A DNA stretch of 64,000 nt. It comes from Paenibacillus sp. OVF10. Its GTDB lineage: Bacteria > Bacillota > Bacilli > Paenibacillales > Paenibacillaceae. A program made the position numbers and the translations under genes. The notes beneath the pieces were generated by a model. It saw nothing but the letters and a program-made list of their open reading frames with translations, did not search any database and had not been told where the DNA came from. Every line of letters begins with the position of its first letter. The first letter of the stretch is position 1. The DNA is taken from NCBI GenBank assembly GCA_022836915.1, contig CP094668.1, positions 4,340,001-4,404,000 on the forward strand, read 5' to 3'. This document shows positions 1-8,342 of this stretch, one piece after another.

Positions 1-579
1 CCCAAATCTGCACAAGCTGTGCAAGGGATTGTTCAGATTGATGGGAAGAAAGACGCCCTATGGAATAAGGCTGTACCATTTGAAGTAAAACGGTTGAATG
101 AGACCGAAGGTGCAGAGGCAGTGGCTCGCGCAATGTGGTCAGGGGAGTATCTATATCTGCTGATTGACGTCACTGATCCAAACATCATCACAGATAGCAT
201 CAACCCATGGGATCAGGATTCGGTTGAGATTTTCCTGGACGAGAATCACCAGCGCACACCGTATTTTCAATATGATGATGCCCAGTTCAGAATCAGTGCA
301 GACAATGTGGGAACCTTTGCAGGGGGTGCCTCACCCGGACGCCTTGTAAGTGCTGTGAAGAAAACAAATAAAGGATATCTCGTAGAAGCCCGAATCCAGT
401 TACATTCACTGACGCCCAAAGCAGGAAATGTTCTCGGTTTCGATCTTCAAATTAACGACAATCAGGGCGGAGGTAAACAGAACGTAGCCAAGTGGAATGA
501 TACGACCAATGAGAGCTGGAGAAACACTTCCCAGTACGGAATACTCACTTTTGTCGGAAAGAACAAACTCGGGCATTAA
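1..579 (+). CDS. C-terminal CBM9 domain of a secreted glycanase (5' end outside window)
   Basis: The reading frame is open from base 1, so this is the last ~192 residues of a longer protein. The segment has the look of a family 9 carbohydrate-binding module: an opening IDG..D..W strand, a central DSVEIFLDEN motif (about residues 74-83), and a closing region with QINDN and a conserved tryptophan. In known proteins CBM9 modules sit at the C-terminus of GH10 xylanases and some other secreted polysaccharidases and bind sugar-chain ends. The catalytic part is not visible, so xylanase is an inference from family habit. A strong hairpin follows the stop, which marks the end of the transcript. Confidence 0.72.
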   Translation, partial: PKSAQAVQGIVQIDGKKDALWNKAVPFEVKRLNETEGAEAVARAMWSGEYLYLLIDVTDPNIITDSINPWDQDSVEIFLDENHQRTPYFQYDDAQFRISADNVGTFAGGASPGRLVSAVKKTNKGYLVEARIQLHSLTPKAGNVLGFDLQINDNQGGGKQNVAKWNDTTNESWRNTSQYGILTFVGKNKLGH

Positions 580-604
580 ATCATTGGCAGTAGTTCAAAT
601 AATA

Positions 605-660
605 GAAACCATCATAACAGTAGCTAAAACTCAACCATTGTTGTGATGGTTTCCGTCGTT
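605..660 (+). terminator. Rho-independent terminator after the CBM9 gene
   Basis: A perfect 10-bp inverted repeat (GAAACCATCA at 605-614, TGATGGTTTC at 644-653) begins 26 bases after the stop codon. The loop is long and the following T-run is weak, so termination is likely but not certain. Confidence 0.5.
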
Positions 661-788
661 TAAATACGTCTCTCAAGCTGATGAGGTGGGATACAAACTG
701 CCTTGACTATATTTAACAGCCCTTGATATACTAAATGGATGTTATTTTTTCTTTTATGCGGATAAGAAAGTAATCAACTACATACAAC

Positions 789-872
789 CGTTTGCAAGGG
801 AGCCTTAACCGGCTGAGAGGGTGTTAAACCGACCTTACCTGATTTGGATAATGCCAACGTAGGGATGCAACG
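789..872 (+). ncRNA. TPP riboswitch (THI element)
   Basis: The segment contains the hallmark core blocks of the thiamine pyrophosphate aptamer in order: GGGAGCC, GGCTGAGAGGG, GACC, ACCTGAT-TTGGATAATGCC and CGTAGGGA. The ends (CGTTTGCA and TGCAACG) pair to close P1. It lies upstream of tenA, a thiamin salvage gene, and is followed by a terminator hairpin, so TPP binding probably causes premature termination. Confidence 0.96.
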
Positions 873-929
873 ATGAAACACTGTACTTGGGTAGCTCATG
901 CGACCCCCTTGTTTTAGTGTATTTGTCTG

Positions 930-959
930 CGAAACATCCTACGGATGTTTCGTTTTTTT
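930..959 (+). terminator. Riboswitch-controlled attenuator terminator
   Basis: A perfect 10-bp stem (CGAAACATCC at 930-939, GGATGTTTCG at 943-952) is followed by seven T residues. It lies between the TPP aptamer and the tenA ribosome binding site, the usual place for an expression platform. When TPP is bound, transcription should stop here. Confidence 0.9.
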
Positions 960-995
960 GTTTTTAAATACGTACATTATGAATTGGAGGAACAC

Positions 996-1658
996 ATGTT
1001 GACTATTTCAGAGAGACTATATCAGGCAGCACAGCCTGTGTGGAAGGAATGTCTTGAGCATCCTTTTGTTAAAGGGATCGGAGATGGTTCTTTACAGGTT
1101 GAACAATTTCGTTATTATTTGCTGCAAGACTACTTGTACCTGTACGATTATGCCCGTGTATTTGCACTAGGTATTGTCAAGTCGCACGACCCCAAATTGA
1201 TGCAGTTTTTTAGTAAAAACGTAGATAACATCCTGAATGGTGAAATGAAAATTCATCGTTCTTATATGGAGCGATTAGGAATTACAGAGGATCATGTTTT
1301 TCGGGTAAAACCTGCACTGAAGAATGCAGCGTATACTAACTATATGCTCTCTGTTTCCAGTGCGGGCGGCATAGCAGAAGTACTTGTATCCATTCTGGCC
1401 TGCTCATGGAGCTATGCAGAGATTGGTCAAGTTCTTTCCCAAAAGCCAGGTGCAGCTGAACATCCCTTTTATGGAGAATGGATCACAGGATATGCTTCCT
1501 CTGAATACAACAGCAACAATCAATCCCTTGTGGCGTTAACGGATAAGCTATTAGAAGGCTGTAGCGAGGTAACGTACCAACGGATGGAAGATATTTTCGT
1601 GATGTGCAGTCGCTTTGAACTTGATTTTTGGGAGATGTCATGGAGGCTGGAGTCTTGA
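996..1658 (+). CDS. tenA: Aminopyrimidine aminohydrolase TenA
   Basis: A 220-residue TenA/THI-4 family protein, which hydrolyses aminopyrimidine products of thiamin breakdown so that the pyrimidine can be reused. The catalytic cysteine lies in ACSWSY (Cys136) and a conserved glutamate in FELDFW (Glu208), matching the Cys/Glu pair of the Bacillus subtilis enzyme. QDYLYLYDYA near residue 43 is also typical. The start was chosen at 996 because GGAGG lies 6 bases upstream; the frame is open further upstream but into the terminator. It is the only gene directly controlled by the TPP riboswitch here, since thi genes do not follow. Confidence 0.95.
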   Translation: MLTISERLYQAAQPVWKECLEHPFVKGIGDGSLQVEQFRYYLLQDYLYLYDYARVFALGIVKSHDPKLMQFFSKNVDNILNGEMKIHRSYMERLGITEDHVFRVKPALKNAAYTNYMLSVSSAGGIAEVLVSILACSWSYAEIGQVLSQKPGAAEHPFYGEWITGYASSEYNSNNQSLVALTDKLLEGCSEVTYQRMEDIFVMCSRFELDFWEMSWRLES

Positions 1659-1737
1659 GCTTACTGGTAGTTGATTAAAGGTCTCGGTCGTGGAGCTGCA
1701 AAGGGTAATCAGTCTCAGAATGGAAAATAAGTAGATT

Positions 1738-1815
1738 TACGTAAAGGAACGCTAGTATAAGCGTGTTTCGTGACGATGCGAAAAAAGGGCGGAGTGTATC
1801 CGCCTTTTTTCATTG
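1738..1815. repeat. Intergenic repeat containing a terminator, copy 1
   Basis: About 75 bases with a second copy at 31190-31266, clearly similar by eye. Shared blocks include AAGGAACGCT, GTGT-TTCGTGA and the final hairpin GGGCGGA...TCCGCCT with its T-run (1786-1810). The hairpin serves as the tenA terminator. Confidence 0.6.
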
Positions 1816-1878
1816 TTGAAATTCTTAACTCAGGAACATTTTGTACTCTGAAGTCTCTGGCTAAAATCAAAAAGGGTG

Positions 1879-2174
1879 TCAGGACGGAATGTTCATAGCA
1901 GTCTGAATGTTTTTCAGATCGAGCTGAATTTGCTCTGCAATATGGTAAGGGTGGTATAAGCCATGCTGCACCATGTAATTTGATATCTTTTCATGAGAGT
2001 CTATGGCTTCATCGAGCTGTTTCATCAAAATTTGTTTGATTTCGGGGTAGCACATTCGGTCACAGCCATGGCGTAGTTTCTGACGCCGCTCTTGGCGTTC
2101 ATCAAAAAATCCATTGCGATCACGTCATCGGTCAGCGTATTAAGACCAGTCATGTGTTCTAATATTGGGTTCAT
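1879..2174 (-). CDS. yraD: CotF-like spore coat protein (frame broken once)
   Basis: Last gene of the five-gene minus-strand operon. Translation begins MNPILEHMTGLN and runs into a CotF-type core (TDDVIAMDFLMNAKSGVR), then leaves frame inside a C-run at about 2042-2045. Restoring one C gives TPEIKQILMKQLDEAIDSHE and an uninterrupted 98-residue protein ending NIPS. That is close to the length of B. subtilis YraD and parallel to the intact homologue at 3549-3935. Four-helix CotF-like proteins occur in the spore coat. The break is probably a sequencing error. Confidence 0.8.
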
Positions 2175-2185
2175 TTTTTTATCTC

Positions 2186-2386
2186 CTATACAGTCGCTTT
2201 AGACAGCACTCCACCGAGCTCCTGAAGCTGCTGTTGTGATAATGTCGCATCTTGTTGCAAAATTTGCTTGAGCTCCGGGTCGTTTACCAGAGCTTGCATG
2301 GTCTTGGATTTTGTCATGCAAACCGTCTTGAACGCAGCTATTTCATGCACCTCGAGCATCTCATGCAAAGCGTATGTGGAATCCAT
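2186..2386 (-). CDS. yraE: Small spore-coat-associated protein, YraE-like
   Basis: A 66-residue protein between adhB and the yraD homologue. It has the ALHEMLEVHEIAAFKT opening and a following CMTKSKTMQALV helix shared with the 80-residue protein at 3947-4189, so the two are paralogues. Gene order matches the B. subtilis yraG-yraF-adhB-yraE-yraD operon. The biochemical role is unknown; association with the spore coat is inferred from the CotF-like partners. Confidence 0.8.
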   Translation of the reverse strand: MDSTYALHEMLEVHEIAAFKTVCMTKSKTMQALVNDPELKQILQQDATLSQQQLQELGGVLSKATV

Positions 2387-2417
2387 TCAGATTGTCCTCC
2401 CATGTATCAATTCATAT

Positions 2418-3552
2418 TTAAGGCTTTAAGATGACTTTAATGCAATCGTCCGTTTTTGTATCGAACACTTCATAGCCCCGCTTGGCCTCGCTGAGCGGAA
2501 TGACGTGCGTAACAATGTCCCCAGGGTCCACTTTGCCAGACGTAACCAACTCGTACATGTATGGCATGTAGTGAATGACCGGAGCTTGTCCGGAACGGAT
2601 ATTCACGTTTCGCTGCATGATGTCACCGAGCGGGAATCCGTTATAACGTCCGCCGTATACACCAGTGACTTGAATGGTGCCACCTTTGCGGACAGCCTGA
2701 GATGCAATGATAAATGCACTCATGGTGCCGCCTTGCAGTTTCATACCGCTGGCTAGAAATTCAAGATCGCTCATCTTGCCGTCCATTCCTACCGCATCAA
2801 TCACGACATCGGCGCCGCCTTTGGTCATTTCCTTGAGAGTGTTCCCAATATTCTTATCCTGTTCGAAGTTTACGATTTCCACATTGTTTGTTCGCTTTGC
2901 ATGCTTTAAGCGGTAATCGACATAGTCGACGGCTATGACCCGCTTAGCACCTTTCAGCCAGCAGAACTTCTGGGCCAGGAGTCCGACCGGACCGCAGCCG
3001 AGCACGATGACTGTATCACCATTCTTAACGCCGGCGTTATCTACGCTCCAGAATGCCGTCGTCATGGCATCGGCGATCAAGCTTAGCTTTTCGTCCGGTT
3101 GTTCGCAGTTTTCAGGGATCTTAAAGTGGGTAAAATTGGCAAATGGGACCCGTAAATATTCGGCTTGCCCGCCGGGATATCCGCCGGTCGTTCCGGAGTA
3201 GCCGAAATATGCGCCCATATCCCCGTGTTCGTTTGAATTGTCACATTGGCTTTCCAGCTGATTTTTGCAAAAAAGCATTCTCCGCATGCGATGTTAAACG
3301 GAATGATCACACGGTCACCTTTTTTACCTTGGTCACGCCAGGACCTACTTCTTCTACGATTCCCATCGGCTCATGCCCGATGACATAGTTCTCCTGAAGG
3401 TTAGGGATCATCCCGTGAATAAGATGAAGGTCAGAACCGCAAATGGCGGTACTGGTGATCTTTACGATCATATCGTCCGATTTCACAATCTTCGCATCCG
3501 GCACCTCTTTGACCACGACATTTTTAACCCCTTGATACGTTACCGCCTTCAT
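2418..3552 (-). CDS. adhB: Zinc-dependent alcohol/formaldehyde dehydrogenase (frame broken twice)
   Basis: MDR-superfamily zinc dehydrogenase of about 378 residues once two single-base losses are repaired, one in an A-run (minus strand) at 3320-3325 and one in a T-run at 3269-3274. Catalytic-zinc residues are visible in CGSDLH and GHEP, the structural-zinc cysteines in CGECFF(C)KNQLESQC, and the NAD-binding motif in GCGPVG. It resembles the AdhB/FdhA-like enzymes of spore-coat operons. The start overlaps the yraF stop by 4 bases (ATGA), so translation is coupled. Both breaks lie in homopolymers and are probably artefacts. Confidence 0.87.
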
Positions 3553-3935
3553 GCATTATGTCCTCCAATATGTTCATCTGGGGTCCGATCAAACATCCCT
3601 TTACGTGACGTATCACCCGGGAACAGATTCATCTGCCCGATCATCACCGTATTTTTCGCCGAAAGCTGATCGAGTTGGTACTGTTCGTTTAACTCATAAG
3701 GATGAAACCACTTTTTGCGCATCATGAGCTCCGAGATTTCTTGGTGCATTGCAATCCCCTGCTTAAGATGAGTATGCAGCAGGGCTCTTACATCCGGTGA
3801 AGCCGTTTCCGTCAGGGCGATGGACAAATTACGTACACCCTCCTTGGCACGAAGAAGGAAGTCCATGGCAAAAGTCATATCTGCCATTTCCGGCATATTC
3901 AATGAATTAATCGGATCTAAATAATCGGTATTCAT
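3549..3935 (-). CDS. yraF: CotF-like spore coat protein
   Basis: Intact 128-residue protein with the ferritin-like CotF fold signature: MTFAMDFLLRAKEGVRNLS, then TASPDVRALLHTHLKQGIAMHQEISELM. It overlaps adhB by 4 bases and follows the yraG homologue by 11 bases, so all are one operon. By analogy with B. subtilis it should be made during sporulation and placed in the coat. Its sequence shows where the broken paralogue at 1879-2174 loses its frame. Confidence 0.87.
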   Translation of the reverse strand: MNTDYLDPINSLNMPEMADMTFAMDFLLRAKEGVRNLSIALTETASPDVRALLHTHLKQGIAMHQEISELMMRKKWFHPYELNEQYQLDQLSAKNTVMIGQMNLFPGDTSRKGMFDRTPDEHIGGHNA

Positions 3936-3946
3936 CTGAGTTCCCC

Positions 3947-4189
3947 TTAATGTGTTATAGGTGTCGGATTATTTGGAACGGGTGCTTGGAAAGGAGCTCT
4001 TGCGTAGATTGCTTGCAGCTCAGCGATCTGTTGTATGGATTGAGTTACGTCTTTCTGCATTAAGGCTTTTAGCTCTTGGTCAAAGACCAGGCCTTGCATA
4101 AGTTTCGACTTAGCGATGCAGAGCGTTTTGAAGTTTAACGCTTCATGCAGTTCCATCGATTCGTGCGGCGCTAGCGTTGGATTAGCCAT
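3947..4189 (-). CDS. yraG: Small spore-coat-associated protein, YraG-like
   Basis: First gene of the operon, 80 residues, beginning MANPTLAPHESMELHEALNFKT and sharing the HE.L.FKT..I.KSK.MQ.LV pattern with the 66-residue paralogue. The ribosome binding site (AAAGGAGGTGATCA, complement of about 4197-4210) is almost a full match to the 16S rRNA tail. Upstream, TAATATG at 4251-4257 reads CATATTA on the minus strand, which resembles a sporulation sigma-F/G -10 box. I could not find a convincing -35, so that assignment is weak. Confidence 0.8.
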   Translation of the reverse strand: MANPTLAPHESMELHEALNFKTLCIAKSKLMQGLVFDQELKALMQKDVTQSIQQIAELQAIYARAPFQAPVPNNPTPITH

Positions 4190-4377
4190 TCAGAAATGAT
4201 CACCTCCTTTTTCATCAAGATTAGATTTTCCAATGCATCGGATCTTATACTAATATGGATCACCGGAGAGGTAAGATCCGAATATTCCCATGTACTCGCA
4301 GGGATATAAACAAAATCTCAATCCCATACTTATTTCTGTTTAAATGAATGATCTTACTCAAGGAAGGAGGAGTCACG

Positions 4378-4656
4378 GTGCCTAATAAAAACAAAATTGA
4401 TCTAGCCACCGAAAATGCAAGAAAACCGGCAGAAGGTGCACTTAACTCGAGTGGTAATACGCTGGAGCAGCATGCATCTAACGCGGTTTCTGAGGTGCAG
4501 ACGGCTTTAAATCAGGCAATAAACTCGTTAAATGAATCTAATGCAACAAATTCACAAGCGTTGGAGATTGCCCGGCAGCAATTGACCCGAGCAGATGAAT
4601 TTTTAGATCAAGCGCAAACTTCAGCCAACGCATTACGTCTGCCGGACCAACAATAA
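4378..4656 (+). CDS. Small hydrophilic helical protein of unknown function
   Basis: A GTG start at 4378 follows AAGGAGGAG with good spacing and gives 92 residues. The product is polar, has no cysteine or membrane segment, and is rich in Ala, Asn and Gln. Heptad-like spacing in the second half (VQTALNQAINSLN, ALEIARQQLTRADEFLDQ) suggests amphipathic helices or a coiled coil. I do not recognise the family. It lies divergent from the spore-coat operon, so a sporulation link is possible but unproven. Confidence 0.7.
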   Translation: MPNKNKIDLATENARKPAEGALNSSGNTLEQHASNAVSEVQTALNQAINSLNESNATNSQALEIARQQLTRADEFLDQAQTSANALRLPDQQ

Positions 4657-4959
4657 AACGGTTTTGGTACTGATAAGCTTGGCAGAGTTTTTCCTTCTTT
4701 TCCGAATTTTCTCCGATACTCTCTGCATGGGGGAATTACCCTGCGTTGACGATCGGAGGAAGCATTTTTCCTAGAACACATATAGTTACCGTCAACATGC
4801 TTCGGCTTACGCCGAAGTTTTTTGTATTTTTAGATGTATCGGACATTTTCAAAATCGAGGTTGAAAAAGAATGATTAAGGGCCAGGCATTAGAAAAAGTC
4901 TTGAACATAATTATAGGTAATATCTATTCAACCTTGTTGAGGAGGACATCATACAGCCT
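4657..4959 (+). other. Intergenic region with one terminator
   Basis: About 300 bases without a gene. The only clear element is the hairpin at 4800-4823. The region ends in a GGAGGA Shine-Dalgarno (4941-4946) for the next gene. Confidence 0.5.
4800..4823 (+). terminator. Rho-independent terminator
   Basis: Stem CTTCGGC (4800-4806) and GCCGAAG (4811-4817) with a TTAC loop and six T residues directly after. It ends the transcript of the small helical protein gene. Confidence 0.85.
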
Positions 4960-6045
4960 ATGTTACCTATGGAAGAATATTTTGGTAAGTTAGAACTCGT
5001 TCATTCCTTTTACGGGGCTATGCCTACAGGCGTTAGTGTATCCGAAACCGGGCGTATCTTTATTTGCTTTCCAAAATGGGGAGATGACGTTAGATTTACG
5101 GTAGCGGAAATTGTTGAGGGTCAGATGCAACCTTATCCTAATGTAGAAGCGAATTTGATCAACCCATTGAATATCGTTATGTCCTTCATCAGTGTCCAAA
5201 GTGTTGTTGCAGATGGAAGGGGAACCCTGTGGGTACTGGACACGGCTGCACCAAACTTTTCAGAGCCTATTAAAGGCGGCGCAAAATTAGTCGCGGTAGA
5301 TTTAGAAACAAATACAATTAGAAAAGTATATACATTTGCAGATGATGTAGTCTTGCCGACAACGTATCTAAATGATGTCCGATTTGACTTTCGTGTAGGA
5401 AAAGCAGGTTACGCATATATAACGGATTCTTCTTCCAATGGTCCAGGCGCTATTATCGTCGTAAATTTAGAAAACGGAAATGCGTATAGACGGTTGCATG
5501 GAGCAAGCTCAACCTCACCCGATCCGTATTTTGTGCCGAAAGTGGAAGGTAAAATTTTGATGAATCGAAACGCGGATGGTTCGACATCTCCGTTTCGATT
5601 GGCCTCTGATGGTATAGCCATTTCCCCTGATGGAAAAATGTTATTCTATTGTCCATTAACCAGTCGCCAGCTATACTCGATCTCAACAGAATCGTTAAGA
5701 GACAGAACGATACCGGATTTTAAGTTAAGTGATCTTGTGCAGTATTGGGGAGAGAAGGGTGCATCTGATGGGATGATCACGGACGCAAAAGGAAACGTTT
5801 ATGCTGGAGATTATGAAAACGATAGTATTCGAAAGATATTGCCAAATGGAATCATGGAAACCATCGCCCATGATCCCCGAATTTTATGGCCAGATACGTT
5901 TTCTATTGGTCCGGATCAATACTTATATGTAATTGTGAACCAATTACATAGGCAGGCGAGATTTCATTATGGAAGAGACCTGCGACAAAAACCCTATAGT
6001 TTACTACGCATGAAAATTGCTGAATTACCTGCTCCTACCTTTTGA
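4960..6045 (+). CDS. Yellow/major-royal-jelly-like beta-propeller protein
   Basis: A 361-residue protein resembling the MRJP/Yellow family, a six-bladed propeller related to SMP-30 lactonases. Evidence is the opening HSFYGAMPTGVSVSETGRIFICFPKWGD, then TLWVLDTAAPN, the YLNDVRFD and YAYITDSS strands, and SDGMITDAKGNVYAGDYEND. No signal peptide is visible, so it is probably cytoplasmic. Substrate is unknown; bacterial members are often called gluconolactonase-like without proof. GGAGGA lies 13 bases from ATG 4960; ATG 4969 is an alternative start. A scrambled scrap of this gene, or of a paralogue, lies at 31279-31361. Confidence 0.78.
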   Translation: MLPMEEYFGKLELVHSFYGAMPTGVSVSETGRIFICFPKWGDDVRFTVAEIVEGQMQPYPNVEANLINPLNIVMSFISVQSVVADGRGTLWVLDTAAPNFSEPIKGGAKLVAVDLETNTIRKVYTFADDVVLPTTYLNDVRFDFRVGKAGYAYITDSSSNGPGAIIVVNLENGNAYRRLHGASSTSPDPYFVPKVEGKILMNRNADGSTSPFRLASDGIAISPDGKMLFYCPLTSRQLYSISTESLRDRTIPDFKLSDLVQYWGEKGASDGMITDAKGNVYAGDYENDSIRKILPNGIMETIAHDPRILWPDTFSIGPDQYLYVIVNQLHRQARFHYGRDLRQKPYSLLRMKIAELPAPTF

Positions 6046-6225
6046 TATACATCCCACTTTACAAAGCGGATTTTTATTTACGTAGAAATGTATTTTATTT
6101 TTCTATACATGATCCAGTAAGCGTACAATCGTGTCAGCCCCAAAAGACATGATTATACATTTCAACAACAAGCCCTGATATAATAAGCAAATAGCAACTA
6201 TCTATTTTCTATGGAGGTGAGGCTA

Positions 6226-6342
6226 TTGAAAACAATCGGGGTAGGATTCTTACATGCACGGCTCTATGCAAAGCCAGTGAAGGATATGGCAATGCTTTGC
6301 ATAGAGCCTGGGAAGAATCACATTGCCAACGACGAATCGTAA
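6226..6342 (+). CDS. Putative 38-residue leader peptide
   Basis: A TTG start at 6226 lies 5 bases after a strong GGAGGTGA ribosome binding site and a possible TATAAT box lies at 6179-6184. The peptide begins MKTIGVGFLHARLYA. Its coding region contains a perfect 15-bp inverted repeat, which is unusual for a protein gene and suggests that the RNA structure matters as much as the product. It precedes the HTH gene at 6398 by 55 bases, so it could be a leader peptide. No homologue is recognised. Confidence 0.45.
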   Translation: MKTIGVGFLHARLYAKPVKDMAMLCIEPGKNHIANDES

Positions 6343-6364
6343 TATTCTACTAACTGGCTTTGCA
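6260..6364 (+). promoter_or_regulatory. Structured leader with two competing hairpins
   Basis: GGCTCTATGCAAAGC (6260-6274) is the exact reverse complement of 6294-6308, giving a 15-bp stem with a 19-nt loop. Part of the left arm, TGCAAAGCCA (6267-6276), is also the exact complement of TGGCTTTGCA (6355-6364), 20 bases before the next gene's ribosome binding site. The two pairings exclude each other, as in attenuators. Confidence 0.5.
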
Positions 6365-6397
6365 CCTTATTGATCTATTAAATAAGGAGTGAGGCCC

Positions 6398-6664
6398 ATG
6401 AAATATTCAAAAGCCGAGTCTATTTTTCCGGAAGAATTGCTACGTATCATTCAAGAATACGTTCAAGGCGAATTGGTTTATATCCCCAAACCCAAAGAGG
6501 CGCACCTAAAATGGGGCGAGAAAACAGAGAGCAAGAGTAAGGTCTCTGCTCGAAACGCTGAGATTAAATCCTTATTCCGCAATGGAGTCAGGATAGAGGA
6601 GTTGGCGGGTCGGTATTTCTTGTCCTGCGAAAGCATAAAGAAAATAGTCTATACAAAGAACTAA
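6398..6664 (+). CDS. CD3324-family HTH protein (Mor-like)
   Basis: An 88-residue protein beginning MKYSKAESIFPEELLRIIQEYVQGE, the typical opening of CD3324-family proteins of Firmicutes. It continues YIPK.....WG and a C-terminal helix-turn-helix (NAEIKSLFRNGVRIEELAGRYFLSCESIKKIV). The family is related to the Mor transcription activator fold, so DNA binding is expected; targets are unknown. ATG 6398 is preferred over GTG 6389 because AAGGAG lies at 6384-6389. It is preceded by the hairpin-rich leader and ends at a strong terminator. Confidence 0.8.
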   Translation: MKYSKAESIFPEELLRIIQEYVQGELVYIPKPKEAHLKWGEKTESKSKVSARNAEIKSLFRNGVRIEELAGRYFLSCESIKKIVYTKN

Positions 6665-6678
6665 TCAAGGAACTAATG

Positions 6679-6719
6679 AAATCCGCTAACTCGTCGTTTC
6701 GACGGTTTAGCGGATTTTG
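6679..6719 (+). terminator. Rho-independent terminator
   Basis: AAATCCGCTA (6679-6688) pairs with TAGCGGATTT (6708-6717), and an inner CGTCG/CGACG stem extends it. It lies 15 bases after the HTH gene stop. Confidence 0.85.
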
Positions 6720-6832
6720 TGCAAAGATGACTTAAATGAACTTATACATAGTAACCGTACCTCTAAATCGATAGACTTAAGTTAAGGTTGTTGTGATGAA
6801 GGACGGCCGGATCATACAAAGAGGTGTAACGA

Positions 6833-7915
6833 ATGAACGAAATCATAAAGAAGAAGCTGCTGGACAAAAATGAACTGCTAATTAATATGGTGATTGAACG
6901 CGTAAAAAGAGATTTTCTAGATGATATCGCCATTATTGGGCTTACTGGTTCATTTAGCACCGATGACTTTCACGAGAAGAGCGATCTTGATTTAATTATC
7001 ATTAATAATACAGAAAAGGGATGGGAAATATCCGATTGCTTCATCTTGGACGACGTTGGATATGATATCTATTGCACGCCATGGGATTCAAGAATACAAG
7101 AGCAATCCAACTTGGAGAGTCCCAACGTATCGAGCCTAACCGAGCTCAAAATACTCTACTATGCAAAGCCTGAGGATTTGGAGAAATTGAACGTCTTCCG
7201 GCAAAAAGCTCTTGATGCACTTGCAAAACCGATAGGAGAAGCGTGTCTTAATCGAGCAAATAAATGGATCGACCTGGCTAAGCAAGCATACAGCGATACG
7301 ATGCTTAGTGAAGATATCGGTTCAGTGCGATATGCATCTGCTGAGGTTCTGTACAATCTAGTCAATGCCTTGGTGAGTATGAATAACACGTGCATCAAAC
7401 GAGGGATCAAGCGATATTTGGAAGAGATACGTTCGTTTCGCTATGTTCCGGATAATCTCGAATCCTTATACATGTCAATCATCGAAGCTCATACCATTGA
7501 AGATATTCGAATAACATCCTTTAATATGTTGAATAGCGTTACGAGGTTACATAACACAATGTGTGATAACTTCATTGTTAAACCGGCTCCGACCTTTGAT
7601 AATCTGAGAGGGACATACGAAGAATTGTGGTGCAACTACCGTAATAAAATTTTGAAGAGTGTTGCAACGAACGATCCTTCCTACGTCTTTCTTTCGGCCT
7701 TTGGAGCACATGGATATCTTGATGAAATGGCCATGGAGAAAGGAACCAAGAAATTTGATCTTATGCAGTACTTTGATGCAAGTAATTTACCAGTTATGAA
7801 AGAGAAGCTCCTTGAAGTGATGGATGATTATCTAGAAGAGTATGATAAGGTCGGTAGAAAAGTCGAACATTTTACAACCTTCGAGCAACTATATGCCTAT
7901 TATTTGAATCATTGA
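6833..7915 (+). CDS. Nucleotidyltransferase-domain protein
   Basis: A 360-residue protein with the polymerase-beta-type nucleotidyltransferase signature near residues 38-55: GLTGSFSTDDF followed by SDLDLIII. This is the GS...D.D pattern that binds metal and NTP in antibiotic and minimal nucleotidyltransferases. The remaining ~250 residues are helical and resemble those of KNTase-like and uncharacterised Bacillus/Paenibacillus proteins. It may modify an aminoglycoside or another small molecule, but the substrate cannot be read from the sequence. An AGAGGTG ribosome binding site sits 6 bases before ATG 6833. It is monocistronic. Confidence 0.75.
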   Translation: MNEIIKKKLLDKNELLINMVIERVKRDFLDDIAIIGLTGSFSTDDFHEKSDLDLIIINNTEKGWEISDCFILDDVGYDIYCTPWDSRIQEQSNLESPNVSSLTELKILYYAKPEDLEKLNVFRQKALDALAKPIGEACLNRANKWIDLAKQAYSDTMLSEDIGSVRYASAEVLYNLVNALVSMNNTCIKRGIKRYLEEIRSFRYVPDNLESLYMSIIEAHTIEDIRITSFNMLNSVTRLHNTMCDNFIVKPAPTFDNLRGTYEELWCNYRNKILKSVATNDPSYVFLSAFGAHGYLDEMAMEKGTKKFDLMQYFDASNLPVMKEKLLEVMDDYLEEYDKVGRKVEHFTTFEQLYAYYLNH

Positions 7916-7975
7916 CCTTACTATCCCAGTTGGTAATAAGCCCACGGAAAACATTGTTTTTACATTTGGATACGT

Positions 7976-8314
7976 TTAGAAAATGGAAAGTCTGACGATT
8001 TTATCGTCAACAATAACAAAATGATAATCCAATAATAGTGGATCGGGTAGACCAGTCTTGTCGTAGGTACCATCCAGCTTGCATGTTAACACAATTTCAT
8101 CACCTATTTTTTTTATTGTTGGCTCTAACGTTACATTCGCCGCGAAATGGTTTTGATCACTCCATTCCCGAATCGCCTGTTTGCCATTTCGCTTTTTCCC
8201 TTCATCCAACACGACAGCATTTTCTGAGAAACAATCTACAAATACTACTGGGTCTGGCTTGTTAGATGCAGTAATGTATTTGCCAATTACAGACGGTAAA
8301 TGACTGAGATCCAT
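7976..8314 (-). CDS. SnoaL-like (NTF2-fold) protein
   Basis: A 112-residue protein with the layout of the SnoaL/NTF2 fold: an N-terminal helix, then PVVFVDCFSENAVVLDEGKKRNGKQAIREW, and a cone of strands ending LDYHFVIVDDKIVRLSIF. Such proteins may be isomerases, hydratases or simple binding proteins. It lies 28 bases after the SDR gene on the same strand, so the two are probably co-transcribed and may act on the same small molecule. Confidence 0.8.
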   Translation of the reverse strand: MDLSHLPSVIGKYITASNKPDPVVFVDCFSENAVVLDEGKKRNGKQAIREWSDQNHFAANVTLEPTIKKIGDEIVLTCKLDGTYDKTGLPDPLLLDYHFVIVDDKIVRLSIF

Positions 8315-8342
8315 ATTGTTCTCTCCCTTTATTAATTAATTT

